This document shows, one piece after another, positions 56,703-64,000 of a DNA stretch of 64,000 nt (positions are counted from its first letter, which is position 1; each line of letters opens with the position of its first letter). The notes under the pieces were generated by a model. The model was not told the DNA's origin. It saw only the letters and a list, made by a program, of their open reading frames with translations, and made no database searches. The position numbers and the translations under genes are program-made. Where the stretch lies: assembly GCA_934500705.1 (NCBI GenBank), contig CAKSTI010000014.1, forward strand, positions 16,422 through 80,421, read 5' to 3'. Origin of the DNA: an uncultured Clostridia bacterium. Lineage in GTDB: Bacteria; Bacillota; Clostridia; UMGS1810.

Positions 56703-57707
56703 TCAGAATGGTCTGTCTACGAAACCAACCTTTCTCTTAACTTTGTTCAAGGTTCTGTTTGAAATCTTGTACGCCCTCTCTGCGCCCGTCTTGTAGACGC
56801 TTTCGAGGTAGTCTTTGTTTTTGCGGAGGTCTTCGTATCTTTCCCTTATCGGTTTAAGCTCATCGGCAACCACCTCACCCACCGCAATCTTAAAGTCGCC
56901 GTAGCCTTTGCCGGAGAACTCGCTGACCGTTTCGTCAACAGTTTTCCCCGTTATTGCAGAGTATATGTTAATAAGGTTGTTTATGCCGAATTTGCCGTCC
57001 TTGTAGGCAATCTCGCCGTCGGAGTCGGTAACGGCACGCTTGAACTTGCGCATTATGGTATCGGTATCGTCAAGAATGGAGATAAAGCCGTTCGCATTCG
57101 GGTCGGACTTGCTCATCTTGGACGTGGGGTCTTGCAGACTCATTATGCGTGCGCCCTCTTTGGGGATAAAGCCGTCGGGAATGGTGAAAACATCGCCGTA
57201 GATGCGGTTAAATCTGAGTGCAATGTCACGGCAGATTTCAAGGTGCTGTTTCTGGTCTACACCGACGGGCACAAGGTCTGTCTGATAGAGCAGAATGTCC
57301 GCCGCCATAAGCACGGGATAGGTAAAGAGTCCTGCGTTTATATTGTCTGCGTGTTTTGCGCTTTTATCCTTAAACTGCGTCATTCGTGAAAGCTCGCCCA
57401 TATAGGTAAAGCAGTTGAGTATCCACGAGAGCTCTGCGTGCGTCGATGCGTGCGACTGAAAGAACACCACGTTCTCCTCGCCGTCAATTCCTGCGGCAAG
57501 GTACTGGCACAGAAAGTCCATACACCGTCTGCGAAGCTCCGCCGGGTCCTGGCGCACGGTAATCGAGTGCAAGTCCACAACGGAGAAAATGCAGTTGTAG
57601 TCGCTTTGCAACGCCACCCAGTTTTTGAGCGCTCCTATGTAATTGCCGAGCGTGATACAGCCCGTGGGCTGAATACCGCTGAAAATCGTCTTTTTGCCGT
57701 TTATCAT
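56703..57707 (-). CDS. trpS: Tryptophanyl-tRNA synthetase
   Basis: The 334-residue class I synthetase has the HIGH-type region SGIQPTGCITLGNYIGAL and KMSKS in TSKMSKSDPN, with Trp-pocket segment YPVLMAADILLY. It is of normal length. The start at 57707 follows GGAGG; an ATG nine codons upstream lacks a ribosome site. It overlaps the stop of the aminotransferase. Confidence 0.97.
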   Translation of the reverse strand: MINGKKTIFSGIQPTGCITLGNYIGALKNWVALQSDYNCIFSVVDLHSITVRQDPAELRRRCMDFLCQYLAAGIDGEENVVFFQSHASTHAELSWILNCFTYMGELSRMTQFKDKSAKHADNINAGLFTYPVLMAADILLYQTDLVPVGVDQKQHLEICRDIALRFNRIYGDVFTIPDGFIPKEGARIMSLQDPTSKMSKSDPNANGFISILDDTDTIMRKFKRAVTDSDGEIAYKDGKFGINNLINIYSAITGKTVDETVSEFSGKGYGDFKIAVGEVVADELKPIRERYEDLRKNKDYLESVYKTGAERAYKISNRTLNKVKRKVGFVDRPF

Positions 57708-58906
57708 AAATTCTGTCCTCCAAACATATCGCAAAGAAGTCCGCCGAGTATCTTTATTCCCTTTTCGATGTCGTCATTATCGGCGGTTGAATAGTTAAGT
57801 CTGAAACAATTCGACGGCGCCTCAATGTCTGTCATACACGTACTTCCGGGCACAAAAGCGACCTTTGACGCTATCGCCTTTTCAAACAGGACTTTGGAAT
57901 CTGCGCCCTCCGGCATTGTGCACCAGAGGAAAATTCCGCCGTCGGGGTGGGTATAGCTTACGCACTTGGGGAAGTATTTGTCCATACAGCTTATCATAAG
58001 TGCGCATTTTTCGCCGTAAAGGCGGCAGCCGTCCTCAATGTGCGCATTAAAGTCGTATCTCTTTATATATTCATACACAAGCATCTGATTTAAAAGCGGT
58101 GTGTGCACGTCGTTTACCTGCTTGCACACAACGAGCCTGTCCATAATATCCCCGTGAGCGCAGACAAAGCCGACACGCAGTCCGGGAGAGAGCGTTTTGG
58201 AAAACGAGCCGACGTATATAACTCTGCCGTTTTCGTCCATACTCTTAATCGTTCTTACGTCCTCACCGGCAAAGCGCAAGTCGCCGTAGGGGTTGTCCTC
58301 GATTATGTAGCAGTCGTATTTTTCGGCAAGTTCGAGTAGTTTTCTGCGCTTTTCGAGCGACTGCGTTATGCCCGTGGGGTTCTGGAATGTGGGGATTGTG
58401 TATATGAGTTTGATTTTTTCTTTCCTTAATATATCCTCAACCTTATCGGTATTTATACCGTCATCGTCCATCTCCACGCCGCAGAGCTTTGCGCCGTGCG
58501 CTCTGAAACCGTTAAGCGAGCCTATAAAGCTGGGCTCCTCCACGATTATGCCCTCGCCGCTGTTTACAAGCGACTTTGCCGCAAGGTCAATCGCCTGCTG
58601 TGCGCCTGTGGTAATGACTACTGAGTCAAAGTCTTTGCCTATGCCCTTTTCGCTCAGCGAGTTTTTCACAAACTCCCTCAGCGGTGCGTAACCCTCCGTA
58701 ACGCCGTAAACCAGGGCGGATTTGCCGTTGTTTTTAAGTATCTCTGCCGAAATTTCCGCCCACTCCTTTGCGGGGAAAAGCTGCGGCGACGGTATACCGC
58801 CGGCAAAGCTGATTATATCGGAGCTTCCCACCATTTTAAAAATTTCTCTTATAGCCGACGCTTTTATGCCCTTTACACGGTCGGCAAGCGAACTCTGTAT
58901 ATCCAT
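57704..58906 (-). CDS. PLP-dependent class I/II aminotransferase (LysN/2-aminoadipate type)
   Basis: The 400-residue protein has ISFAGGIPSPQLFP, TTGAQQAIDLAAK, YTIPTFQNPTG, EDNPYGDLRF and GSFSKTLSPGLRVGF with the PLP Lys. This is the free-standing form of the MocR-like fold I group, often annotated as 2-aminoadipate or aromatic aminotransferase. The substrate is not decided. The start at 58906 has GAGAGG upstream. Confidence 0.9.
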   Translation of the reverse strand: MDIQSSLADRVKGIKASAIREIFKMVGSSDIISFAGGIPSPQLFPAKEWAEISAEILKNNGKSALVYGVTEGYAPLREFVKNSLSEKGIGKDFDSVVITTGAQQAIDLAAKSLVNSGEGIIVEEPSFIGSLNGFRAHGAKLCGVEMDDDGINTDKVEDILRKEKIKLIYTIPTFQNPTGITQSLEKRRKLLELAEKYDCYIIEDNPYGDLRFAGEDVRTIKSMDENGRVIYVGSFSKTLSPGLRVGFVCAHGDIMDRLVVCKQVNDVHTPLLNQMLVYEYIKRYDFNAHIEDGCRLYGEKCALMISCMDKYFPKCVSYTHPDGGIFLWCTMPEGADSKVLFEKAIASKVAFVPGSTCMTDIEAPSNCFRLNYSTADNDDIEKGIKILGGLLCDMFGGQNL

Positions 58907-58910
58907 AATA

Positions 58911-59576
58911 TCAATCCTCTCTGAGATAAATCTCTGCTGCTTTTTGCATTGTGTTGTATATAATCTTTGCCGCCTCCGCACGGGTTGCGGTATTCTTTGG
59001 CTTGAACGTCCCGTCGGGGAAGCCGCCGATTATGCCCTCCGAGCGCAGTGCGAGCGCCGCATCTTGTGCGTATTCGGCAATCTCCGCCTCATCTTCAAAC
59101 GGCGCTGCGCCGCCGAATGTAAAGCCTGCAAATTCAAGCGCCTTTTTTGCGATATATGCCATATCCTCACGGCTTATATCCTCATCTGCGCCGAGCGACT
59201 TGTCCGAATAAATATCGAGCATACCGCACTTTTTTGCCGACGCCGCATAGGGATAGCCCCAGCTGCCCTCCGGCACATCGGCGTAGAGACACTCTGCGCT
59301 CTTATCCAAAAGCGAGCACGCCCCCACCGCCATCTTTATAAACTCTATTTTAGAAACCGAGTCCGACGGGCGGAAAGTGCCGTCCCCGGAGCCTGAAACT
59401 ATGCCGTCCCTTGCGAGTGCGCAAACCGCCGTCTGCGCCCACTCAAAGCCTGCCATATCCGAAAAGGCAATTTCACGGTTTTCAAATTCCTTAAAAACTT
59501 CCTCCGCCGTTTTGTCTGCCAAAGCGGTCAGCGGAATAACGAGCGCCAGTAAAAGCGCCAACGCTGTTTTTTTCAT
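58911..59576 (-). CDS. S-layer homology (SLH) domain protein
   Basis: The 221-residue secreted protein has a signal peptide (MKKTALALLLALVIPLTALA) and three SLH repeats: FSDMAGFEWAQTAVCALARDGIVSG, then ADVPEGSWGYPYAASAKKCGML, and a third ending GGFPDGTFKPKNTATRAEA. SLH domains bind pyruvylated cell-wall polymers. No further domain is present, so it may only line the wall. Confidence 0.88.
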   Translation of the reverse strand: MKKTALALLLALVIPLTALADKTAEEVFKEFENREIAFSDMAGFEWAQTAVCALARDGIVSGSGDGTFRPSDSVSKIEFIKMAVGACSLLDKSAECLYADVPEGSWGYPYAASAKKCGMLDIYSDKSLGADEDISREDMAYIAKKALEFAGFTFGGAAPFEDEAEIAEYAQDAALALRSEGIIGGFPDGTFKPKNTATRAEAAKIIYNTMQKAAEIYLRED

Positions 59577-59745
59577 AATCATCACCCTATATCTACCTAA
59601 TTATACTACATCGCTCCCGATATGTCAACAAATCACTGTTTTACGTTAAAAAAATTGTAAAATAATTTTTATGTAAAATATTGAAAAATCTTGGCGTTTG
59701 TGATACTATAATATTGAGAATGTGTTTTTTAGGAGGAGTATTACT

Positions 59746-60915
59746 TTGGCTATTCAGGAAGAAAGAAAACCAATATTCGGCAAACTGTCGGTAATCTGTA
59801 TGAAAGGGTGCGAGGAACTGGCGGACAAAATCGACTGGTACCTCAAAAAATTCAGAGGAGAATACGACCCGGAGGATACGTATATTGTTAAAATAAAATG
59901 CCCCCGCTTCGGTTCCGGCGAAGCAAAATGCGTTATTAACGAAACGGTACGAGGCAACGACGTTTTTATCATCTGCGACGTTTTTAACCACGGCGTTACA
60001 TACAAGATGTACGGCGAGGAAAACCATATGAGTCCCGACGACCATTACCAGGACTTAAAGAGAATTATAGCCGCAATGAGCGGAAAGGCAAGGCGCATAA
60101 GCGTTGTTATGCCTATGCTCTACGAGGGCAGACAGCACCGCAGGAGCGCAAGAGAGTCACTCGACTGTGCGCTGGCACTTCAAGAGCTTGTAAGTATGGG
60201 CGTTACCAACATCATCACCTTTGACGCACACGACGCAAGAGTGCAGAACGCTATACCGATTTCCGGTTTTGACGACGTTCAGACAACCTATCAGATGCTC
60301 AAAGCTCTTACAAGAGTTGAGCCGGACATTGTGTTCGACAAAGAGTCTACCATTGTTATCTCCCCCGACGAGGGCGGTATGCACAGATGTATGTACTATT
60401 CATCGGTCCTCGGTCTTGACCTCGGTATGTATTATAAAAGAAGAAACTATTCCGTAATCGTAAACGGCAAAAACCCCATAGAGGCTCACGAATATCTCGG
60501 CAGAAGCGTTGAGGGCAAGGACGTAATGATTGTGGACGATATGATTTCAAGCGGCGAGTCCGTTCTCGACATCGCCAAAAAGTTAAAAGCCCAGGGCGCA
60601 AGGAGAATATTTATCTTTACGGCTTTCGGACTTTTCTGCAACGGTCTTGACTCGTTTGACGAGGCGTACAGACTCGGCGAAATTACAAAGGTGTTCACCA
60701 CAAATCTTGTCTACCGTATTCCTGAGCTTAAAGAGCGTGAGTGGTACTGCGAAGTTGATATGTCAAAATACATCTCTCTCCTTATAGACACGATTAACCA
60801 CGACGAAACAATAAGCCAGCTTCTTGTTCCCGTAAACAAGATTAAGGCTCTTATGGAAAGACACGAAAAGGAACTCAAAGGTCAGGTGTCGCTTTTCGAT
60901 GCGGACGAGCAGTAG
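59746..60915 (+). CDS. prs: Ribose-phosphate pyrophosphokinase (PRPP synthetase), long form
   Basis: The 389-residue protein is longer than the usual 315. It has YEGRQHRRSARESLDCALAL, FDAHDARVQN in place of the classical DLHA segment, VISPDEGGMHR, and the ribose-5-phosphate loop VMIVDDMISSGES. It makes PRPP for nucleotides, His and Trp, and for the phosphoribosyltransferase at 1795. The extra length includes an N-terminal part (KLSVICMKGCEELADKIDWYL) and a C-terminal extension. The start is TTG at 59746, 9 bases after AGGAGG. Confidence 0.9.
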   Translation: MAIQEERKPIFGKLSVICMKGCEELADKIDWYLKKFRGEYDPEDTYIVKIKCPRFGSGEAKCVINETVRGNDVFIICDVFNHGVTYKMYGEENHMSPDDHYQDLKRIIAAMSGKARRISVVMPMLYEGRQHRRSARESLDCALALQELVSMGVTNIITFDAHDARVQNAIPISGFDDVQTTYQMLKALTRVEPDIVFDKESTIVISPDEGGMHRCMYYSSVLGLDLGMYYKRRNYSVIVNGKNPIEAHEYLGRSVEGKDVMIVDDMISSGESVLDIAKKLKAQGARRIFIFTAFGLFCNGLDSFDEAYRLGEITKVFTTNLVYRIPELKEREWYCEVDMSKYISLLIDTINHDETISQLLVPVNKIKALMERHEKELKGQVSLFDADEQ

Positions 60916-60932
60916 AAAGGTATAAATTTAAT

Positions 60933-60980
60933 AAAACGCAAGTTACGTCAATTCGGCTGTTGACGGAACTTGCGTTTTTT
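60933..60980 (+). terminator. Intrinsic terminator of prs, T-run joined to a MITE
   Basis: Long stem AAAACGCAAGTT...CGTCA / TGACGG-AACTTGCGTTTT followed by T's. The MITE at 60981 begins directly in this T-run, whose last T supplies part of the TA border. Confidence 0.9.
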
Positions 60981-61256
60981 AGGCAGGAGAGAGCTGAACT
61001 TGCATTGCCTGTCGACTGAATTTTTACAAAGCCTTCCGCCTTGTCGGTCTTGACGGGCGTCAGCCCGCCTGCACCCTTACGCACCGAAATTCTTTGCAAA
61101 AATTCAGCCGAACAGGTGCTCGCAGTTTCACATAAGCAATTTTTTCTGTAACAAAGTAAATTACGCAGGGAATACTGTCGTATTTTCAAGGGATTTACTG
61201 CCGTTACGGGGAAAATTGTTATGTGAAACCAATGTAAGTTCAACTCTCTCCTGCCT
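60981..61256 (+). mobile_element. MITE, copy 2 (276 bp)
   Basis: Identical to the copy at 54181-54456 except for one base (61219, T instead of C). Same orientation, same 27-bp imperfect terminal repeats and TA at both borders. Confidence 0.9.
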
Positions 61257-61279
61257 ATGTGTCTGTTTATCAGAATATT

Positions 61280-62158
61280 CTACGCCCGTGGGTGCGCCTT
61301 GTTATACACTTCTCTTATATGATTTTTCATAAGCCGTGTATACACCTGCGTCGAGGCAATGTCCTTGTGACCGAGCATTTCCTGAATTGACGAGAGGTCG
61401 GCACCGTTTTCGAGCAGGTGCGCCGCAAACGAGTGGCGCAGAGTGTGGGGCGTGATGTCCTTGTCAATCCGTGCGCTTTTGGCATACGTTTTTACCAATT
61501 TCCAAAAGCCCTGGCGTGTCATCGCCTTGCCGTTGACGTTTACAAAGAGCGCATTTTCTCCCGGCTCCGCCATCGCCGGGCGGAAAACTGTTATGTACTC
61601 TTTGAGTGCGGAAACCGCCGCTTTTCCGAGCGGAATTATGCGCACGTCGCTCTCGCCTATGCACTTTAAATATCCAAAGTCAAGGTCAATGTCGGAAACA
61701 TTCAGGCTTATAATTTCCGAAACCTTAATTCCGCTTGCATACAAAAGTTCAAGCATCGCCTTGTCACGCTTGCCCTTCGGGCAGCGCAAATCCGGCTGAT
61801 TTAAGAGTCTGTCAACCTCGGCGGTGGTTAAAATCTGCGGCAGCTTTTTCTCTACCTTAGGCGTTTTCAGCTTAAACGTCGGGTTTACTGCTATTGCACC
61901 TTTAAGCTGCAAATAGTTAAACATCGCCCTCACCGAGGCAAGCGAACGTGATACCGACGCCGCCGCTTTTCCGTTTTTTTGCATATATGCAACGTACATG
62001 GCAACATCGCTTTTTGTGGTCTTTGTAACGTCAATATTCCTTGCGTCTATGTAATCCGAAAACTGTCTTATGTCCCTGGAATACGATTGCAGAGTGTTTG
62101 CCGAAACTCCCCTGTCGTGTTCCAAATAGCTTACAAAATCCTGCATAAGTACATTCAT
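61280..62158 (-). CDS. xerD: Tyrosine recombinase XerD
   Basis: The 292-residue protein has the SAM-like N-terminal domain and the catalytic core with HTLRHSFAAHLL (His and Arg), LGHKDIASTQVYTRL (His and the nucleophile Tyr). The first catalytic Arg region, usually LYATGxRVSE, reads LYASGIKVSE, so Arg is replaced by Lys145. It resolves chromosome dimers at dif with XerC. It follows spoIIM directly, a known Firmicutes neighbourhood. Confidence 0.9.
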   Translation of the reverse strand: MNVLMQDFVSYLEHDRGVSANTLQSYSRDIRQFSDYIDARNIDVTKTTKSDVAMYVAYMQKNGKAAASVSRSLASVRAMFNYLQLKGAIAVNPTFKLKTPKVEKKLPQILTTAEVDRLLNQPDLRCPKGKRDKAMLELLYASGIKVSEIISLNVSDIDLDFGYLKCIGESDVRIIPLGKAAVSALKEYITVFRPAMAEPGENALFVNVNGKAMTRQGFWKLVKTYAKSARIDKDITPHTLRHSFAAHLLENGADLSSIQEMLGHKDIASTQVYTRLMKNHIREVYNKAHPRA

Positions 62159-62172
62159 TAATCCCTAACCCC

Positions 62173-62739
62173 TCACATAATCAGCGCAAAAAGCGCCAAA
62201 ATACAGTCTGCGGCACAAAGAAAGGCAAACATCAGCATAACCGATGCCGCAAACCGAAAATAATCTTTTAATCTCTCGCCCCGTGGGGCGTTAGTGTGCA
62301 AATACCGCTTTGCACGGTGCACGCACAGCATAAACATAAGTATGTATATCGGCACGGTAAATGCGCACGACAAAAATAACGCCGCCGAAACCTTAAATGC
62401 CGCCGCACGCTCCAATACCCTTGCGGCAGCTCCCACGCAAAGACCGGTGCAAAATCCCTTAAACAGCACCATCAATCCCGGAATATACGAGCTTGCCGCA
62501 CAAAGCGTGCAAATGAGCACCGCCGCCGTGTAGCGGAAATCCGCCCTCACCCCACGCACAAGCACAGCTCCGAAGCCGCCGCTGTCGGAGAGCGACAAGC
62601 GCAAAATCTCGCCCGGCTTGTCAATCTGTCCGCCGCCGAGCCGGTACGCATAAAACATTCCGCCCAGAGTGCACACGGCAAAAAGCACCGCCGTCAGCAC
62701 AAACGACAGAGCATATCTGCTTTTTTTCGTGCTGTTCAC
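62173..62739 (-). CDS. spoIIM: Stage II sporulation protein M
   Basis: The 188-residue membrane protein has about five helices and the family segments GGMFYAYRLGGGQI and FKGFCTGLCVGAA. SpoIIM, with SpoIID and SpoIIP, drives engulfment of the forespore. Its presence beside xerD suggests a sporulating ancestor. The start is GTG at 62739 after AGGTG. Confidence 0.85.
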   Translation of the reverse strand: MNSTKKSRYALSFVLTAVLFAVCTLGGMFYAYRLGGGQIDKPGEILRLSLSDSGGFGAVLVRGVRADFRYTAAVLICTLCAASSYIPGLMVLFKGFCTGLCVGAAARVLERAAAFKVSAALFLSCAFTVPIYILMFMLCVHRAKRYLHTNAPRGERLKDYFRFAASVMLMFAFLCAADCILALFALIM

Positions 62740-62821
62740 AACAAATCACCTGCTTGTTTCATAGTAAGGGGCTAAAAGTCCCCTCATTCGGCGTTTTCGG
62801 CGTGAAACCGTACCCCTGCCG

Positions 62822-62870
62822 AAAAAATTAAGCAAAATCCTCCGCCGCAAAGGCGGAAAACTCCTTAATT
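62822..62870 (-). terminator. Intrinsic terminator of proC
   Basis: On the minus strand AATTAAG / CTTAATT closes an inner hairpin TCCGCC / GGCGGA and is followed by TTTTTTC. Confidence 0.8.
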
Positions 62871-62897
62871 CAGTTATATGAAAACAAGCAGTATATA

Positions 62898-63683
62898 TTA
62901 CATTTCTTCCGATTTTTTAACGCAGGCGTCCACGGCGCTAATCACCGCCGAGCGCAGACCCATATCTTCCAAAACGGCAACTGCGTCAATCGTAGTGCCC
63001 CCCGGCGAGCACACACGGTCTTTTAAAACCGCCGGGTGTTCTCCGCTTTCCAGTTGAAGTTTTGCACTTCCGAGCAGCGTCTGCGATGCAAAGAGATATG
63101 CGTCACTGCGCTTTACCCCGTGCTTTACTGCGGCGTCGGCAAGTGCCTCTATAAACATAAACACATATGCCGGGCCGCTGCCGCTTACGGCCGTGCAGGC
63201 ACCAAACAGTTTTTCGGGAACTTCGGCGCACTTGCCTGCGCACGCAAACATTGACTTAACGCAGTCAAACTCGCTGTCCGTCACATTTTCGCTGCGGCAC
63301 ATTGACGTCATACCCTCTGCGCACATCAGTGCAAGGTTCGGCATAGTCCTAACGATTTTAACGTCGCCGAGCACCGATGCAATATCGCTGATTTTTATTC
63401 CTGCGGCGATTGAAACATAAATTTTGCTCCTGTACCCCGGCACTGTTTTAATCTCATTTAGCAATGCGTCAAACCCGTTCGGTTTGATACACAATATTAT
63501 GTAATCTGATTTTGCCGTCAAATCGGTCACATTTGTTACATTTATGTTAAGCGCTCTGAATTCCTCCGGAACGCTGTGGCCGCACAAAATTATATCGTCA
63601 CAGCCGAATTTGCCCGAGCCAATCATACCGGAAACTATGGCACTGCCCATATTTCCCACGCCTATAAATCCTGTTTTGTTCAT
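62898..63683 (-). CDS. proC: Pyrroline-5-carboxylate reductase
   Basis: The 261-residue protein has the NAD(P)-binding opening GFIGVGNMGSAIVSGM, IILCIKPN, VRTMPNLALM, and the C-terminal signature region GSGPAYVFMFIEALADAAVKHG and CSPGGTTIDAV. It makes proline from pyrroline-5-carboxylate. The start at 63683 has GGGAG upstream. Confidence 0.96.
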   Translation of the reverse strand: MNKTGFIGVGNMGSAIVSGMIGSGKFGCDDIILCGHSVPEEFRALNINVTNVTDLTAKSDYIILCIKPNGFDALLNEIKTVPGYRSKIYVSIAAGIKISDIASVLGDVKIVRTMPNLALMCAEGMTSMCRSENVTDSEFDCVKSMFACAGKCAEVPEKLFGACTAVSGSGPAYVFMFIEALADAAVKHGVKRSDAYLFASQTLLGSAKLQLESGEHPAVLKDRVCSPGGTTIDAVAVLEDMGLRSAVISAVDACVKKSEEM

Positions 63684-63716
63684 TGAATTACATCTCCCGA
63701 AAATTGTATCAGAAAA

Positions 63717-63746
63717 AGTATAACATATTTTGGCATCAAATGTAAA
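63717..63746 (-). promoter_or_regulatory. Promoter of proC
   Basis: Minus strand TTTACA (63741-63746), 18-base spacer, TATACT (63717-63722), about 35 bases before the start codon. Confidence 0.6.
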
Positions 63747-64000
63747 GAGAAAATTAAAAAAAGCGCAAAAAATTATGTAAACATAATAATTTAAAATGAT
63801 AATTTGTGTAGCGTATGCACAATTTAAGATGGAACGTCAGGGCGCCCCGACACCTCGTGCTCCGCCGAGGGTGGGGAATGTTTCGACTGAAACAAAGTAA
63901 GTTTATCATTTTCAGAAATGAAAGAAAACCGTCAGGGGCGTCAGCAGGCACGCCCCCAAGGCAAAGAAAAGCTACCCCCGTATTGCCTGTCAGCACATAT
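63747..64000. repeat. Window-end spacer with a 36-bp dispersed repeat
   Basis: No gene is supported here. Bases 63924-63959 are identical to 50656-50691 and contain the hairpin GGGGCGT / ACGCCCC. The rest is A/T-rich to about 63830, then moderately G/C-rich. Confidence 0.7.

Overview
The window looks like a chromosomal segment of an anaerobic, probably spore-forming Clostridia-type Firmicute, most plausibly a gut or rumen carbohydrate degrader. The evidence is the ctsR-mcsA-mcsB-clpC operon, spoIIM next to xerD, a tmRNA whose tag reads ANDNLAYAA, a class A RNase P RNA, consensus sigma-A promoters (TTGACA-17-TATAAT), strong GGAGG ribosome sites, and a ferredoxin-dependent 2-oxoacid oxidoreductase operon. 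The species cannot be named from the sequence alone.

Layout. 0-2.8 kb: start of polA (cut by the window edge), a class B penicillin-binding protein, a purine phosphoribosyltransferase and ssrA (tmRNA). 2.8-10.5 kb: an A/T-rich type I restriction-modification operon, hsdM-rhuM-hsdS(half)-HEPN protein-hsdR. 10.6-22 kb: an AraC regulator divergent from a large six-hairpin-glycosidase-like protein, a lipoprotein, pyk, comM-like ATPase, TPR protein, LarC-like fragment, SCP2 protein, and an EamA transporter with a GH28 enzyme. 22-26 kb: an RseC-like/ATPase/ferredoxin/2-oxoacid oxidoreductase operon, then a small type I toxin-antitoxin locus. 26-32 kb: a SLOG-family gene, an A/T-rich spacer with DnaA boxes, and the CtsR-controlled protein quality control operon. 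32-39.4 kb: GH39-EamA divergent from AraC, rnpB, an amino acid ABC transporter whose binding protein is circularly permuted, and a flavoprotein. 39.6-50.6 kb: serC-serA, malQ, a 2-hydroxyacid dehydrogenase, tRNA-Gly(CCC), a PhoB/PhoR-like two-component pair, then nadK-argR-recN-dCMP deaminase. 50.6-64 kb: a repeat-filled spacer, a second two-component pair, a second toxin-antitoxin locus broken into by a MITE, a cell-wall/housekeeping cluster (TagO/WecA-like, trpS, aminotransferase, SLH protein), a PRPP synthetase, a second MITE copy, xerD-spoIIM and proC.

Most interesting points. (1) The restriction operon carries a gene with an ApeA-like/HEPN ribonuclease signature exactly where prrC sits in some type I systems, plus a natural half-length HsdS with four ELTA (TAEL) repeats. 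(2) The ABC solute-binding lipoprotein at 35.9 kb is circularly permuted: its family C-terminal segment follows the signal peptide and the family N-terminal segment ends the protein, which makes lobe I contiguous. (3) Two related type I toxin-antitoxin loci have convergent promoters sharing one bidirectional terminator; in one, a 276-bp TA-flanked MITE sits in the toxin leader. A near-identical MITE lies at 61 kb and a relic of its left end forms the 3' end of the LarC-like gene. (4) A second repeat family has two inverted copies, one splitting the ABC transporter operon.

Everything here was read by eye. Family assignments rest on recognisable motifs, and no database or structure search was run.
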